Below are positions 35,165-46,744 of a stretch of 64,000 bases of DNA, in pieces. Location of the stretch: contig OY754339.1 of assembly GCA_963573305.1 (NCBI GenBank), positions 91,357,838-91,421,837 of the forward strand, in the 5' to 3' direction. This DNA comes from Pyrrhosoma nymphula (lineage: Eukaryota > Arthropoda > Insecta > Odonata > Coenagrionidae). Under the pieces are notes generated by a model. The model saw only the letters and a program-made list of their open reading frames with translations. It was not told the origin of the DNA and ran no database searches. How positions within the stretch are numbered: the stretch's first letter is position 1; each line of letters starts with the position of its first letter. The position numbers and the translations under genes are program-made.

Positions 35165-35440
35165 GGTGTATTTTAACTGTATTTTTATAATATACTGTGA
35201 GTAAATTTACCAATATTGCTTTATTTGAAATGGACCTCTAAGATCTAATTGTTTTTTTCAATACTAAAGTAATGCTTGGAACTAAAGTCTTCGCGAAGCA
35301 ATGTCAGCCAGTATACAATATCTGCTTAGCTAAATCATAATTAAAATTAATGTAAATAGAGTGCCTATTCCTTTTTCCAACATATGTTGCCAACATCATG
35401 ATGTGTTGAAAACGTCCGTGAGTCTTATCATCGGATAATT

Positions 35441-35527
35441 CTGCACATATCTTTATATCAGTAATCTACTGTACTCTTTTGGCTGATACTGCTACATTGA
35501 TTACTGATATTTCTATAATCCGCAACA
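35441..35527 (+). repeat. Second copy of the palindrome spacer
   Basis: Repeats the 35043-35128 spacer (CTTTTGGCTGATA, GGATTACTGATATTTCTATAATCC-type sequence) in the same orientation, about 400 bp downstream. Confidence 0.65.
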
Positions 35528-35867
35528 GGCCCCTACAGGAAGGCAGAGACTTTGAGCAGCGCAAAACGAGTGTCGATATAAGTGAACATAATGGAGTAGT
35601 GCAAAATAATTGTCATCGTCGCATTTTCTACAGAAGTGAAATTCTTCCTTTGCGCAGCTATGTCCGGCCAAGTGTTCTTACAGGATACAACCTTACGGGT
35701 TATGGCTACAATGAAATCCAATTTTTCCTTGCGTTGACATCCTTGATGAACCGCAAGAGTATAGCATCTAGTTCCATTGGACGAAGGATGAATTCTATTG
35801 GAACAAGTCAATGGGACATCCATAAAAATTCCAGGACTATTGAAAATCACACTATCCTATTTTGATT

Positions 35868-37002
35868 CCCAGTGGGGACAGACCATGCAGAAGACATTCA
35901 TGAACTAATTCAAAAGTACACCACCACTAAATTATCCTGAGTGTATAACCATTGAACGTTCATTGAATGTTCAAGTGTGAACTATTCATTTGAGACTGTT
36001 CATAGATCGTTCATTTCCAGTCCACGAAGTATTATTAAAAATGCTCCTAGGTTGAACATTTAAAGAACATCCTTAAACCATGTATATTTGAACTGTCATA
36101 AATGACAAATATATTTACTATACATTCTAGGGAATATTCTAACATACCATATGTACGATAGTGTTCCTAAAATTAATACCTGCATGAGATATCGCATTAT
36201 GTACGTAATGAGTTAAACTGTTGATTTTAACTGATGAATACTGAACTGTGCGCATATATGTGTACAGTTAAAAATCTTGTTTATTCAAAGTAATATTGCA
36301 TGTACATTTGTACTATGTGGTAATATAGGTTTCAATTAATTAATACCAAATAACTGTTATCGAGATGTGATGGTATTTCCTCAAACTATCACGGAATTGC
36401 CATTTAATAATTATAGTTCTCAAAGTTACATTTATCCACGGAAGTGACTTGCTATATACGACGTTCTGCACGGTGCACCTAGTCATGACGCGCCGCAGCG
36501 GTACTTCAATGTCTGCGGTGCTTCAATATACTACGGTGCGAGAATATGCGCGTAGAGTTGTCGGGTACCTAATAATGCGACATGGGTACAATGACGGTAG
36601 GAAGATACAAGATAGGATTTTACAACATACTAATATTGCGAACACGCTTAATAGCACATTCATAGTGTTTAATTGCAATTTATCATTTGATATAATTTGA
36701 GAGAGCAGGGAAGTCAAGGGAAAGATAATACGATATGAATCTAGAATCATTTCACGAGAACTATATTTAAACATGCCTTCATGGTTCATATGTTATTAAA
36801 TCAAAAAAAGTTCAGCCGTAATTCATCTACGTTGAACATTCTTTGAGCATTCTATGAAGTATTCCAATGAATGTTCTTTGCACTATCTATGAGTGCCAAT
36901 TGAACGTTCATTGAATGTCCTTCTTGAATGATCTTGGAACGTTTAAATAGTCTTCACTTAACGTTCTTTGAACATCTTCTGGACAATTAATTCCCCACTG
37001 GG
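35868..37002. mobile_element. 1.1-kb TIR element with TTGATT target duplication
   Basis: Left end CCCAGTGGGGA, right end TCCCCACTGGG, with TTGATT directly outside both (35862-35867 and 37003-37008). Subterminal regions repeat TTGAACGTTCATTGAATGT (about 35952 and 36899) and many ATTCA/TGAAC motifs. The interior has only short frames (83 codons at 36449-36700) with no transposase seen. The superfamily is unknown. Confidence 0.65.
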
Positions 37003-37009
37003 TTGATTG

Positions 37010-38550
37010 ATTAAATTTTTGATTCCGAGGATTGGTAAACTACAGTTCAAGAGTCCAATACATTTTAAGGCATTGCTGACTTATGAAAACAATAATTAAC
37101 TTAACAACAAATGCTATTAATGACCAAGAATAAAAGAGCAACAACAATTTTCACTAGGCAAATAATGAGGCATATAAAATGAATGAGTAATGAAGAAAGA
37201 AAATGTATAATTGATAAGATAATGGATTTGAGGGATTCGGCAAACCAGCTTCCTGATTGTGTAACTACTGATATTTTCCCGGCAAATGTTGAATGTAAAT
37301 TCACCTCCGGTTACACAAAATTTCAGAGAGAAGCCCTGAAGATGATGAGCGTGTCGCACATCAAAACGTTGGTTGAGATGGAGTACCAGACCCTGCGTGT
37401 AACCCGAGAAGAATTTTCATTTAGTCCCTTGATTGCTGAAGATGATGAGACTAATACCTATCAATTCTACTGATATGAAAACGTCAGCAGTATGGCTTGA
37501 AAAAAATATGCATCACAAAATGCGACTGAATATGGTTTTAACATTTCATGCACATCCAGGAAATAGAACCCTACTTCAGATTTTCCAGAAAAATTTCAAC
37601 CTTATGCAAATATCACTAATCATTCGACCAGGTATTATTAATTTAATGCAGCCCTCCGCTCATTTCTCTTCCCTACCACTTTTTTCTCATTTCTCTTTGC
37701 GTAAAACCACATTTATTTTTTCTTCCACTTGCTCCACAACCTGTTCATAAGTCTTATTTTCCAGGACCTCCCGCGGGATGCCTGTTGACCTTCACAAATT
37801 GTCTCCGCAACGTTAAAGCGATCAACAAATCCTTCTTCCCAGGATAAATTCTTTACCAACTCTTCGAAAATCAGTTTTGCTTATCTGGTAGCCGGTCTGT
37901 AATATTATCATCATTCTTCAGCAATGCAACATTTCCCTAACTTCGACATATATTTTGTATGCTCAAATCACCTTTAATGTATCGTATCGAGGTAGACCAC
38001 AACTATAAACCTCGAAAATATCCCATAGAATAGCTTTTTTATATTTAGATATGTCTTGTACTGCTGCCAGTTTTCAAATATCGAGGAATGTCTTCTCGGA
38101 ATGCTCATCTATTTTGGCTGTAGCTTCAACGGCTACAATATTTCTCTGTTGTCTCACCATAGCCCCTACATTTCAAACCTTTTTCTCGCCAGATAATTTT
38201 GAAATCGTGTTTCACACAAGTATGGTCTTTTGCCCTTCTCCCTCAACCATTTAATTAGGTTTAAGGCTGATACTCGGTTTCATTTATTCCTGGTATCAAA
38301 TATAGCCCACGCCGGGATTAACTTCGTCCCCTAATGCTATTTATACCTTGTCAATACGGCATAGCAGTCGGTTTTCTTCTGGAAAAATTGTATTGTATAG
38401 CTTTAAAGTTAAAAAGGACACATCTGAAAATATCCAGAAGTAAGTTGCAAAGTAGCCACTTGCGAAAAGAGTGACTAGTCATTTCCTCACATGATTACAC
38501 CAACTATTTGGAATTTTAATCCCAATAACGTGGAGCCCTTAAGTGTTCAA
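37010..38550. other. Intergenic, one unassigned coding-like frame
   Basis: A 96-codon frame at 37183-37473 has balanced composition (SNEERKCIIDKIMDLRDSAN, then LKMMSVSHIKTLVEMEYQT) and looks like a protein fragment, possibly from a transposon, but I do not recognise it. The remainder shows nothing. Confidence 0.35.
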
Positions 38551-39340
38551 ACAAATATGTAAAAAAAACATTACAAAGTAAAAGGTACAAGTAAGAAGTA
38601 TAAAATAATGCGTAAGAAGTCAATTAGCTCTTAACAACATAAGTACTACATCCAAGTATTCCTCATATTTACGATTCACAACAAAGTAAAAATATATATA
38701 CGTATGATTTTTAAATACAACAATTGGAATTTTTTATTTATTACTGCAGAAATAAATGATAACTCGTTCCGAATAATAAACCAAAATCTGAGTATAAAGT
38801 TCTCCAATCCTTTGGAGAAAACTTTCAAAAGTTAAAAAATCAAAAATATAATAAACGTCAATTTCTCTGCTAATACACTAAATAATATTAGTATTTATGT
38901 AATTTATTGTAATTTTTAGATAAAAGAAATTACTAACGCATGCACATATAAATAAATACAAGTTGAAAAGTTTCACTATTTAAATAAAAACCACGACAAA
39001 AAAGAAGGCAAAAATGTCTCTCCGTATTAAGTTTAAACTTCCACCCCCTCCAGAAGCTACATTAACGTTACCAAGGAAGATACCACATTATGCTACGTCA
39101 AAAGTAGTAAATTTGGAACATCCCCATTCATAAAAGTATAACTTATTATCTTGGTTCCCTCATTCCAAGAAATTGAGTGAGGAACCAAAATAGAAAACCC
39201 CCGTGACATTTTCACAATCGAGCATTTGCATTTTTCAACCATATATGAGAGTAATAATAAATATATTTTTAACGCAGACCAAAATTTAAGTGGCAAAAAC
39301 ATTTAATTAATCTCATATATATATATATATATATATATAT

Positions 39341-39374
39341 CCTCAGGGCATATATATATATATATGCCCTGAGG
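39341..39374. repeat. Perfect 34-bp palindrome
   Basis: CCTCAGGGC followed by alternating TA and then GCCCTGAGG; 17-bp arms with no loop. Confidence 0.85.
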
Positions 39375-39403
39375 ATGATGAACAACTCGTTCATCGAAAC
39401 GTC
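39369..39403 (+). ncRNA. Hammerhead-like motif
   Basis: CTGAGGA at 39369-39375, a 7-bp stem II (GATGAAC/GTTCATC, 5-nt loop), GAAA at 39396-39399, then CGTC. Core bases fit CTGANGA and GAAA, but helix III is almost absent and stem I is at most 2 bp. Confidence 0.4.
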
Positions 39404-39910
39404 GGAAGAAATGGAGAGTTTTTCCCGGTCGGAATCCCGATGAACCACCAACAAAATATTTCATACAATAATTATCTTACGTGAATGTATTCCATGAACC
39501 AGAAAAAACACCTAATATTCCAAACCCAACGGTCTCAATATCTGCTGAAAATGTCTTCGTCGCACAGTGCGGTATTATATTTCCGGTTCAAAATGTTAAA
39601 CTAAAATACTTGCTTCCATTCCACACATTTCTAACGCCTATTACTAGGTCATTACTTCAACACATATTTGCCAAGCCTTGATAATATCAAACGTGGCGAA
39701 ACCTGTACGGTTTAAACCCATTAAAATTTGAGAAAAAAAAAGTATTTTAACTTGTTCGTCCAGACATCGTTTCAATTCATGGAATGTACAAAAGCAAGAA
39801 TGGGCGGGTCCACAGGAGGAGGTGGAACTCTGGAGGGTGAAGCATTGGCGGCGAAGGAGGCCGAATGCTGGAAGGGCACCGGGCATACGATCTCTGGAGG
39901 GGAAACGTGG

Positions 39911-39979
39911 TATATAAAGGCAGCGGGAGACCATTGACGGCATCCATCCCTGAGCTCTCCAAGAGGCAAGGAAGTCACC
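39911..39979 (+). promoter_or_regulatory. Core promoter and 5' UTR of gene D
   Basis: TATATAAA at 39911, the A of GCATCCATCCC at 39942, and a 38-nt leader. The upstream 190 bp are conserved with genes C and E. Confidence 0.87.
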
Positions 39980-41563
39980 ATGAAGGTCCTGGTGAGTATG
40001 CGCCACACGACTCCTTCCCAAAGGATGTTTCACCGCTCATTCTTTAGCAATATGGACAAAAATGCTGTTTTGTATCAATTCTTGTTTTGAAAATTCCTTC
40101 ATTTGCTCATTTAGGTCGTTATTTCTGCTGTGTTGGCTGTTGCCGCCGCTGGTGAACTGGGCTTCGCCTACTCCTCTGTAGCTCCGTACTACAACAACTT
40201 CTACGGTGGGCACCCATACTCCGCCTACCCGTACTCCGGCTATCCGTACACCGGCATCCACGGCTTCCGCAGCGCTGTTGCCGCTCCCTTGGCCTACAAC
40301 GCCGCTCCCTACTCCTACAACGCCGCTCCCTACGCCTACAACGCCGCTCCCTACGGCTACAATGTTGCTCCCTACGGATACCACGGAGCCCTCGCCACCA
40401 AGAGCCAGTACCACGCTCAAGTAAGTTCCACGCACTAATCTCTCAAATTTCCAGAATACACGAATGATCTTTATTACGCATTCCCACCTTAGCTGTGGCA
40501 ATCAAAGCCAGTGCTGCGCTCCTATGAGCTAAAGGCCTCACCTGCCTCTCCAGAATCATCCATTGCCACAAAAAGTAGTATTTCTGCCAAGTATTGCACC
40601 ACGAGTATTAGTATCACACTAATATGTGCTTAATGCACGATTTGCCGATTATTCGGATGTTCTGAATTGCTAATCATTTTTCATTCCCCGGCAACCTTTG
40701 AATTAAGTGCTACTACCACGCTCATAAGAGATATCCTAACTTTTCAGATGCTGCAACTTTTCAAGTCTTATTTCACGTGTTCCGCCATACTATAAACGGA
40801 AGAACAACCATTTGTATTCAACGTGATAACATAATAGTCCATAACTAAAATGTGAAGTGAATAACTAAAATCCCCCTACCGCTTTGATAGAAAGACATTG
40901 CTTCCCAACGCTCCCATTTACTGTTAGCAGCAAGTGCCACACCTCTCTATTGTCTCATTCTGGTTATTACCGAAGTGGACTACCTTGGCATTATGGACTC
41001 TCCGCTCCCAATTGAGACCATTCTTCCACCTGAAAAATCGACTTTAAAAATGTTTCCCATTTTTTTCTATTCTAACAATGTGTCCATACATCTCTTTATT
41101 CCTGCAGGATGAGTTCGGCCAGGCTTCATACGGACATGCCACCCACGACCAGGCTCACTCTGCCGTCCGCGACGCCTTCGGCGGTGTCACCGGGTCTTAC
41201 TCTTACGTGAATCCCGAGGGCAAGGTCGTCCAAGCCCACTACACCGCCGATGCCGCCCACGGATTCCGTGTGGCTTCCAACGACCTCCCGGTCGGCCCCG
41301 CCGTCCCTCCCGCACCCGTCTACCCCGAGCTCGTCGGACCCGAGCCCGTCCAGGACACCCCTGAGGTCGTGGCCGCCCGCGCCGAGCACCTCGCCGCCCA
41401 CGCCGAGGCCAAGAGCCGTAGCCGCCGTCAGGCCATCTACACTCCCTTCGCCTATGGCCACCACGGCGCCTTCGTCAGGCACTACAACCCCCTTGTCTCC
41501 AGCCACTTGACCCCCGTGGCCTACAACACCCTCCGCAGCCCCTTGGCCGTCCGCGTCTACTAG
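39980..41563 (+). CDS. Cuticular protein, RR family, gene D
   Basis: Secreted cuticle protein of 257 residues from exons 39980-39991, 40115-40420 and 41108-41563. The donor after exon 2 is CAA/GTAAGT, where the other copies have CAG. Signal peptide 1-16; Tyr/Ala/Pro repeats in exon 2 with one AAPYSYN variant; RR core at about 135-167; RSRR at 210-213; tail ending LAVRVY. Introns and the 3' UTR are homologous to gene C, making this the closest paralogue pair of the array. It lies 3.1 kb upstream of gene E. Confidence 0.94.
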
Positions 41564-41732
41564 GACATCTCGCCCATAGACAAGTGCCGAAAAACCGCTA
41601 CAGCTCCATGATACCACCTGGCAGCGACATCAGTTCCAAAATTCCACTCTTCCCTCAAGATCGGTATATTTTGGAGAGCTCTGATACTGATGGAGTTGAC
41701 TGTGAATATTTGTAAATATTCCTCAACAAAGA

Positions 41733-41738
41733 AATAAA
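41733..41738 (+). terminator. Poly(A) signal of gene D
   Basis: AATAAA in the same 3' UTR context as gene C. Confidence 0.75.
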
Positions 41739-41869
41739 TACTCTTTTTAAGAAAAACAACTGATTTTTTCTGACACTATTTATACCAACAGCCTTGCCTG
41801 CTATTCATCACGTTGAATATACCGATTCGATGTTCCACCACATCCTGCCACATAGGATTTTTTTCAGTG

Positions 41870-43495
41870 CTATGAAACAGGTGGGCTAGCCTGTAATTTG
41901 GAGCAAGTAAGATGGGAGTAAGAGTTCTCTCCAAGAAAATACTTTCATCTTAAGTCTGTAACTTCAGGCGGAAATCTCAGCCTTAACCAAATGGAGATGT
42001 TAATGTAGGTGAGGTTGTTAAATATTATAAAGTCAAAGCTGAGTATGGGACGTATTTCTGTGACCTTTTCTGAGAACCAATGAAATTGACTGCACTTTGT
42101 GACGCTCATGGGAGCCGTGAAAATGCTCCTCTGTGATTTCAAATATTCTGAAGACGAATTTTTGCAGTAATGCTTCACTTCCGTAATTTGCAAAGTGCCT
42201 TAGAGATTTAAAAAATTGATAACTAATTTTTCTCTCGGGTTACCGTTGCACATCATCATAATTAAAATTACACCGTTTGAGCATATTATGGAATCGTCCC
42301 GGCAGAAAGATAAAAGTATCACACTTGCTAGAAAAACCTATTTGGAATTGCATTTGTTTCAACAGGATGCATGGAATACGTACTAAAAAATCATATTAAA
42401 TTCAATGCGAATATTTTACACATTTTAAATGGATTCCTTACATGATAAATGTAAGATTGAAAAGGTTGAAAACAAGGGCAAGTAAAACCATCCCAAAAAC
42501 ATCAATTGTAATCATTCTAATGGGTAATTCCTTAATCACGGGGAAACATTTCAGAAGATTTTAACACTAGTGCTGCCGCGAGACTCAAAACGGTACCAGG
42601 GTCAGAAATTTGAGGCAATAATTGATAAGGTACTGCTATTTTGCAGACGAGACCACCAAATCTTCAGATCACCAGATTATCTCAAAAGTCTCGTTAGGAA
42701 GTAGTTGTAAACTATAAATAATACAATCCTCGGCAGTGCAAAAAATTCTCCATGATAACTAACCTTGGAGTCAACCTTGCAGCTAAATTGGGAATTCCCG
42801 GCCTTAATAAGATTCTGATATATTGCAAAGGCTTTATTCTCTAAACGAAAATTGACCTTCTTTAAAAATTCCCGCCCGCAAGATGATTTTATCCGGCCCG
42901 CAGAAAAATTATTCGCATATACGAATCACATAAGTTTTGCTTGGATAGTCGATACTTGTAAGTAATTAGCGGTTAAAAATTTAAATCTCAGTTTAATAAG
43001 AATTTAAAAGCACAAACAGAATAATATAATTTATGTTTGATGAAAATATGAGAATTTTCTTTTAGTGTTCGTCATCATCAATATACTATAATTTTATTTC
43101 ACATACTCTGAAATTGGTTAATAAAGTTTTCTGATTTCGACTAAACTCATGCCTAGAGTTTTGTATTTATATTTATTTCTTAATTGGCTTAAGCTGAGAT
43201 TCCATGGAAGTAATTCATAAACGCTTCATTAATAATAAATAATATAGATTAAAGGATACATGATTGTTCTTTTTGCTCTTTCATTTAGAAAATGACTGAA
43301 TGAAGAGACAATACTCATGGTTATGTGGTCATACAAAATACGAAATACGAATACAAATATACGAAAAATACAGACTTTTTCATATATACGTCATATTTCT
43401 TGTTTTCCAAGCAGAAGAAAATCATCGTAAATACTATTATGCCATTGGTTGAAATGTAAAATCACTGTCATAATGCGTACATTTGCGTTGAAATG
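41870..43495. other. Intergenic between D and E, nothing recognised
   Basis: AT-rich; similarity to the gene C downstream region ends at about 41860. No supported feature. Confidence 0.4.
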
Positions 43496-43499
43496 CGTA

Positions 43500-44688
43500 A
43501 GTACCAAATAAGGCCAAAACAATATAAGTAATAAGCCCAAATGTACCTTATATTTACGATTCTCAATAAAGTAAAAATAAATATATGTATGACTTTTAAA
43601 AGCAGCGAATGGAAAATTTAGTTTATTGCTTCAAATGCATCGCATCCAAATGATAAATAAATATCTGATATTAAAACTTCGCCAATCCTTCAGAAAATAC
43701 TTTCAAAAGTAAAAAATTGAAATGTCTAATAAACGTCAATAACTCTGCTATTTTACTAGATAATATTAGTATTTTATTAATTTCTCGTGATACTTAGAAA
43801 AAGACATTCAGCAACGCATGCTCTTATTAATAAATACAAGTTGAAAAGATTCAATATATACAGCTAATCCCCAGTAACAATAGCAGACAAAATTGATTTT
43901 CCATATTAAGTTTCAACATCGACCCCTTCAGAAAATACATTAACGTCTTCAAGGAAGATACCGCACTATAGATCGTCAGTAGTAATTAATTTAGAGCAAA
44001 TCTATTCATAAGAGTGAAACTTATTTTGGATATCCCCCGCGTTATCTTGATAATCGAGTGAATTGAATTTTTTAACTAGAGATGAGAGAAAGAATAAATA
44101 TATTTTATTACGGCCGACCAAAATTTGAGTGGAAGACACATAAGAAACAAAAACGTTTCATACAATAATTTTTATTACATAAATATATATTCTATGCACC
44201 AGAAAAAAACATCAAATATTTCGAACCCGACAGCCTCAATATCTGCTGAAATGTCATTCGACGTTTAGCAAGATAGTATATTTTCGGTCCGAACGGGTAT
44301 ATGAAATACCTTATTCTTTCCACACTTTTCTAATGCCAATTACTTGGCCATTTGCCATATTTCAACACATATTTGCCATTCTTTGATAACACCAGATAGG
44401 GCGAAACCATGTAGAGCTTCATGGCATTACAAAAGTTAAGAACAATCAAGTATTTATATGTTTCTAACCAAAATCGTTTCAATCCTTGGAATGGACAAAA
44501 GCGAGCATGGACGAGTCCAGGGGAGGAGGAGGAAAATTGGGAGGGTAAGGCATTGGCGGCGTAGGAGATTAAAATTCGGGAAGGGCACCGGGCATGCGAT
44601 CTCTGGAGGGGAAACACGGTATAAAAAGGCAGCGGGAGACCATTGACGGCATCCATCCCTGAGCTCTCCTAGAGGCAAGGAAGTCACC
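43500..44688 (+). repeat. Upstream segment of gene E (duplicate of 38560-39979)
   Basis: Paralogous to the DNA before gene D; it lacks the 39305-39452 insertion. Confidence 0.75.
44620..44688 (+). promoter_or_regulatory. Core promoter and 5' UTR of gene E
   Basis: TATAAAAA at 44620, the A of GCATCCATCCC at 44651, and a 38-nt leader to the ATG. Confidence 0.87.
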
Positions 44689-46171
44689 ATGAAGGTCCTG
44701 GTGAGTATTCACTATACGATTCCTTACCAAAGGATGTTCCACCAAACGCCACGCTCTTTCTTTAGTATGCTGAGCATAAATGCTGTTTTGTATCAATTCT
44801 TGTTTTAAAATGTATTAATTTGCTCATTTAGGTCGTTATTTCTGCTGTGTTGGCTGTTGCCGCCGCTGGTGAATTGGGCTTCGCCTACTCCTCTGTAGCT
44901 CCGTACTACAACAACTTCTACGGTGGGCACCCGTACTCCGCCTTCCCCTACTCCGCCTTCCCCTACTCCGCCTTCCCCTACTCCGCCTATCCTTACACCG
45001 GCATTCACGACTTCCGCAGCGCTGTTGCCGCTCCCTTGGCCTACAACTCTGCTCCCTACGCCTACAACGCCGCTCCCTACGCCTACAATGGTGCTCCCTA
45101 CGGATACCATGGAGCCCTCGCCACCAAGAGCCAGTACCACGCTCAGGTGAGTTCAACGCACAAATGTCCAAACCCCACTAATATCCAAATTTTAACTAAA
45201 AATCTCACCCAATCCACTAGCTCCAGTACAAAAATATAATCACGGTTGTCTGAAACCAACTCTTAGATTTTCAAAGTAACTATAATTTGACTATCGTAAG
45301 AATCAATTCTCACATCAAACTTGATATTAAGAATATTTTCAATCTCATACCATTCAACTTGCAAGACATCCGAAAGTCCACAAAAATATCTATTCCCAGC
45401 CAACTACTGCCGGGTACATGTTAGTTCAATGAGTGGTTTTCCAAATACTGCAAAGACTCTCATTCCCTATGATGAAAGTCATACTCAAGCGATCCATCAT
45501 CCTCGGAGAAAGTAATGAGCCACGGTGACTTCAACGCCCAACTTTGAAAAGTGCCATGCACTGATGACTTCAACGCTTGCATGTACTTGCTCATAACCCT
45601 TTTCCCGTCTGCAAAATATAATCCTGTCTATTTATTAATCAACTTCTTGAAGTTTCTTTGTTCTTCCCTTTCAACGATGTGTCCATACCTCTCTTTACTC
45701 CTGCAGGATGAGTTCGGCCAGGCTTCATACGGACACGCCACCCACGACCAGGCTCACTCTGCCGTCCGGGACGCCTTCGGCGGTGTCACCGGGTCTTACT
45801 CTTACGTGAATCCCGAGGGCAAGATCGTTCAGGCCCACTACACCGCTGATTCCGTCCACGGATTCCGCGTGGCTTCCAACGACCTCCCGGTCGGCCCCGC
45901 CGTCCCTCCCGCACCCGTCTACCCCGAGCTCGTCGGACCCGAGCCCGTGCAGGACACCCCTGAGGTCGTGGCCGCCCGCGCCGAGCACCTCGCCGCCCAC
46001 GCCGAGGCCAAGAGCCGCACTCGCCGCCAGGCCACCCTCCCCTCTCTCTTCGCCGATGCCCGCAGCGCCTTGGTCAGGCACTATACCCCCATTGTCTCCA
46101 GCCTCGTGGCCCCTCCTGTGTCCTACAGCACCCTCCGCAGCTCCTTGGCCGCCCGCTTACTCACCCCATAG
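44689..46171 (+). CDS. Cuticular protein, RR family, gene E
   Basis: Secreted cuticle protein of 263 residues from exons 44689-44700, 44832-45146 and 45707-46171. Exon 2 (5-109) contains an expansion of SAFPY units (three before SAYPY) not seen in the other copies. Exon 3 has the RR core at about 138-170 with the NPEGKIVQAHYTADSVHG form. The cleavage-like site is RTRR (213-216) instead of RSRR. The tail is distinct (TLPSLFADARSALVRHYTPI, ending ARLLTP). Intron 2 resembles that of gene A. A piggyBac remnant lies about 600 bp downstream. Confidence 0.94.
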
Positions 46172-46323
46172 ACCAGTGACGAAGAACCGTGACAACTCCA
46201 TGAGAATACCTGGCAGTGACATCATTTTCATAATTGCATCCACTCCCTAGATCGGTATAATTTGGACAGCTCTGACATTGATGGAGTTGACTGTGAATAT
46301 TTGTAAATATTACTCAACATATA

Positions 46324-46329
46324 AATAAA
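46324..46329 (+). terminator. Poly(A) signal of gene E
   Basis: AATAAA after the shared GGAGTTGACTGTGAATATTT block. Confidence 0.75.
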
Positions 46330-46744
46330 AATTATTAAAAAAACAACTAATTTTTTCTGATATTACTCACACCGTCAACCTTGCCTACTATTCATCACAT
46401 TGAAAATATGGATTTAGCGATTCGATGTTCGACCATAATCTGCCACACTGTGTTCTCTATCTGTGCTTTGAAATCAGGATTATATTATACGCCTTACATT
46501 TTTAGCCACCTAACGTCGTATCACATTTTGTTTCTTGCCCTAACGGTTCAAGTATTAACTTCACCGAGCGGAATTGAAAAAGCAAGTGAAAATTGATATT
46601 CCTATGTATAATTTTCATGACATTTTAGTTAACATTGTAGAATGAAGACATGCATAAATTACTGAAATTTGTAAATTCAAGTATTTTATTCTCAAGTATC
46701 TCGATCTTTTGGAGAACAAATTAATTATCATCGGGTGGAATTTG
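46330..46744 (+). repeat. Downstream segment of gene E, duplicate of 30580-31050
   Basis: Collinear with the DNA after gene C (CATCGGGTGGAATT is shared near the end). Similarity stops at the TTAA where the piggyBac remnant begins. Confidence 0.7.

Larger units (their letters stand above)
34880..35233. mobile_element. Second palindromic Penelope-type insertion
   Basis: Arms 34929-35032 and 35126-35230 are inverted copies of about 105 bp around a 93-bp spacer. An 11-bp direct repeat ACCTCTAAGAT flanks the unit (34869-34879 and 35234-35244). The paralogous site at 49892-49902 (ACCTCCAAGAT) is uninterrupted, which shows the insertion happened after the segmental duplication. Confidence 0.7.
39305..39452 (+). 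mobile_element. Short insertion with AT palindrome and hammerhead-like core
   Basis: Absent from the paralogous DNA upstream of gene E. It is flanked by AAAACATTT/AAAATATTT, a likely 9-bp target duplication. It contains a TA microsatellite, the 34-bp palindrome 39341-39374 and the motif at 39369. Confidence 0.5.
38560..39979 (+). repeat. Upstream segment of gene D duplicated before gene E
   Basis: Homologous to 43500-44688 in the same order and orientation (for example ATATTTACGATTC, CAATCCTT, ATAAACGTCAAT, CTCAATATCTGCTGAAA). The copy here has an extra insertion at about 39305-39452. Confidence 0.75.

Noticed and set aside
42860..42920. CCCGCCCGC and CGGCCCGC motifs resembling a hAT-type interior
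   Set aside because: Too short, with no termini or coding sequence around it.
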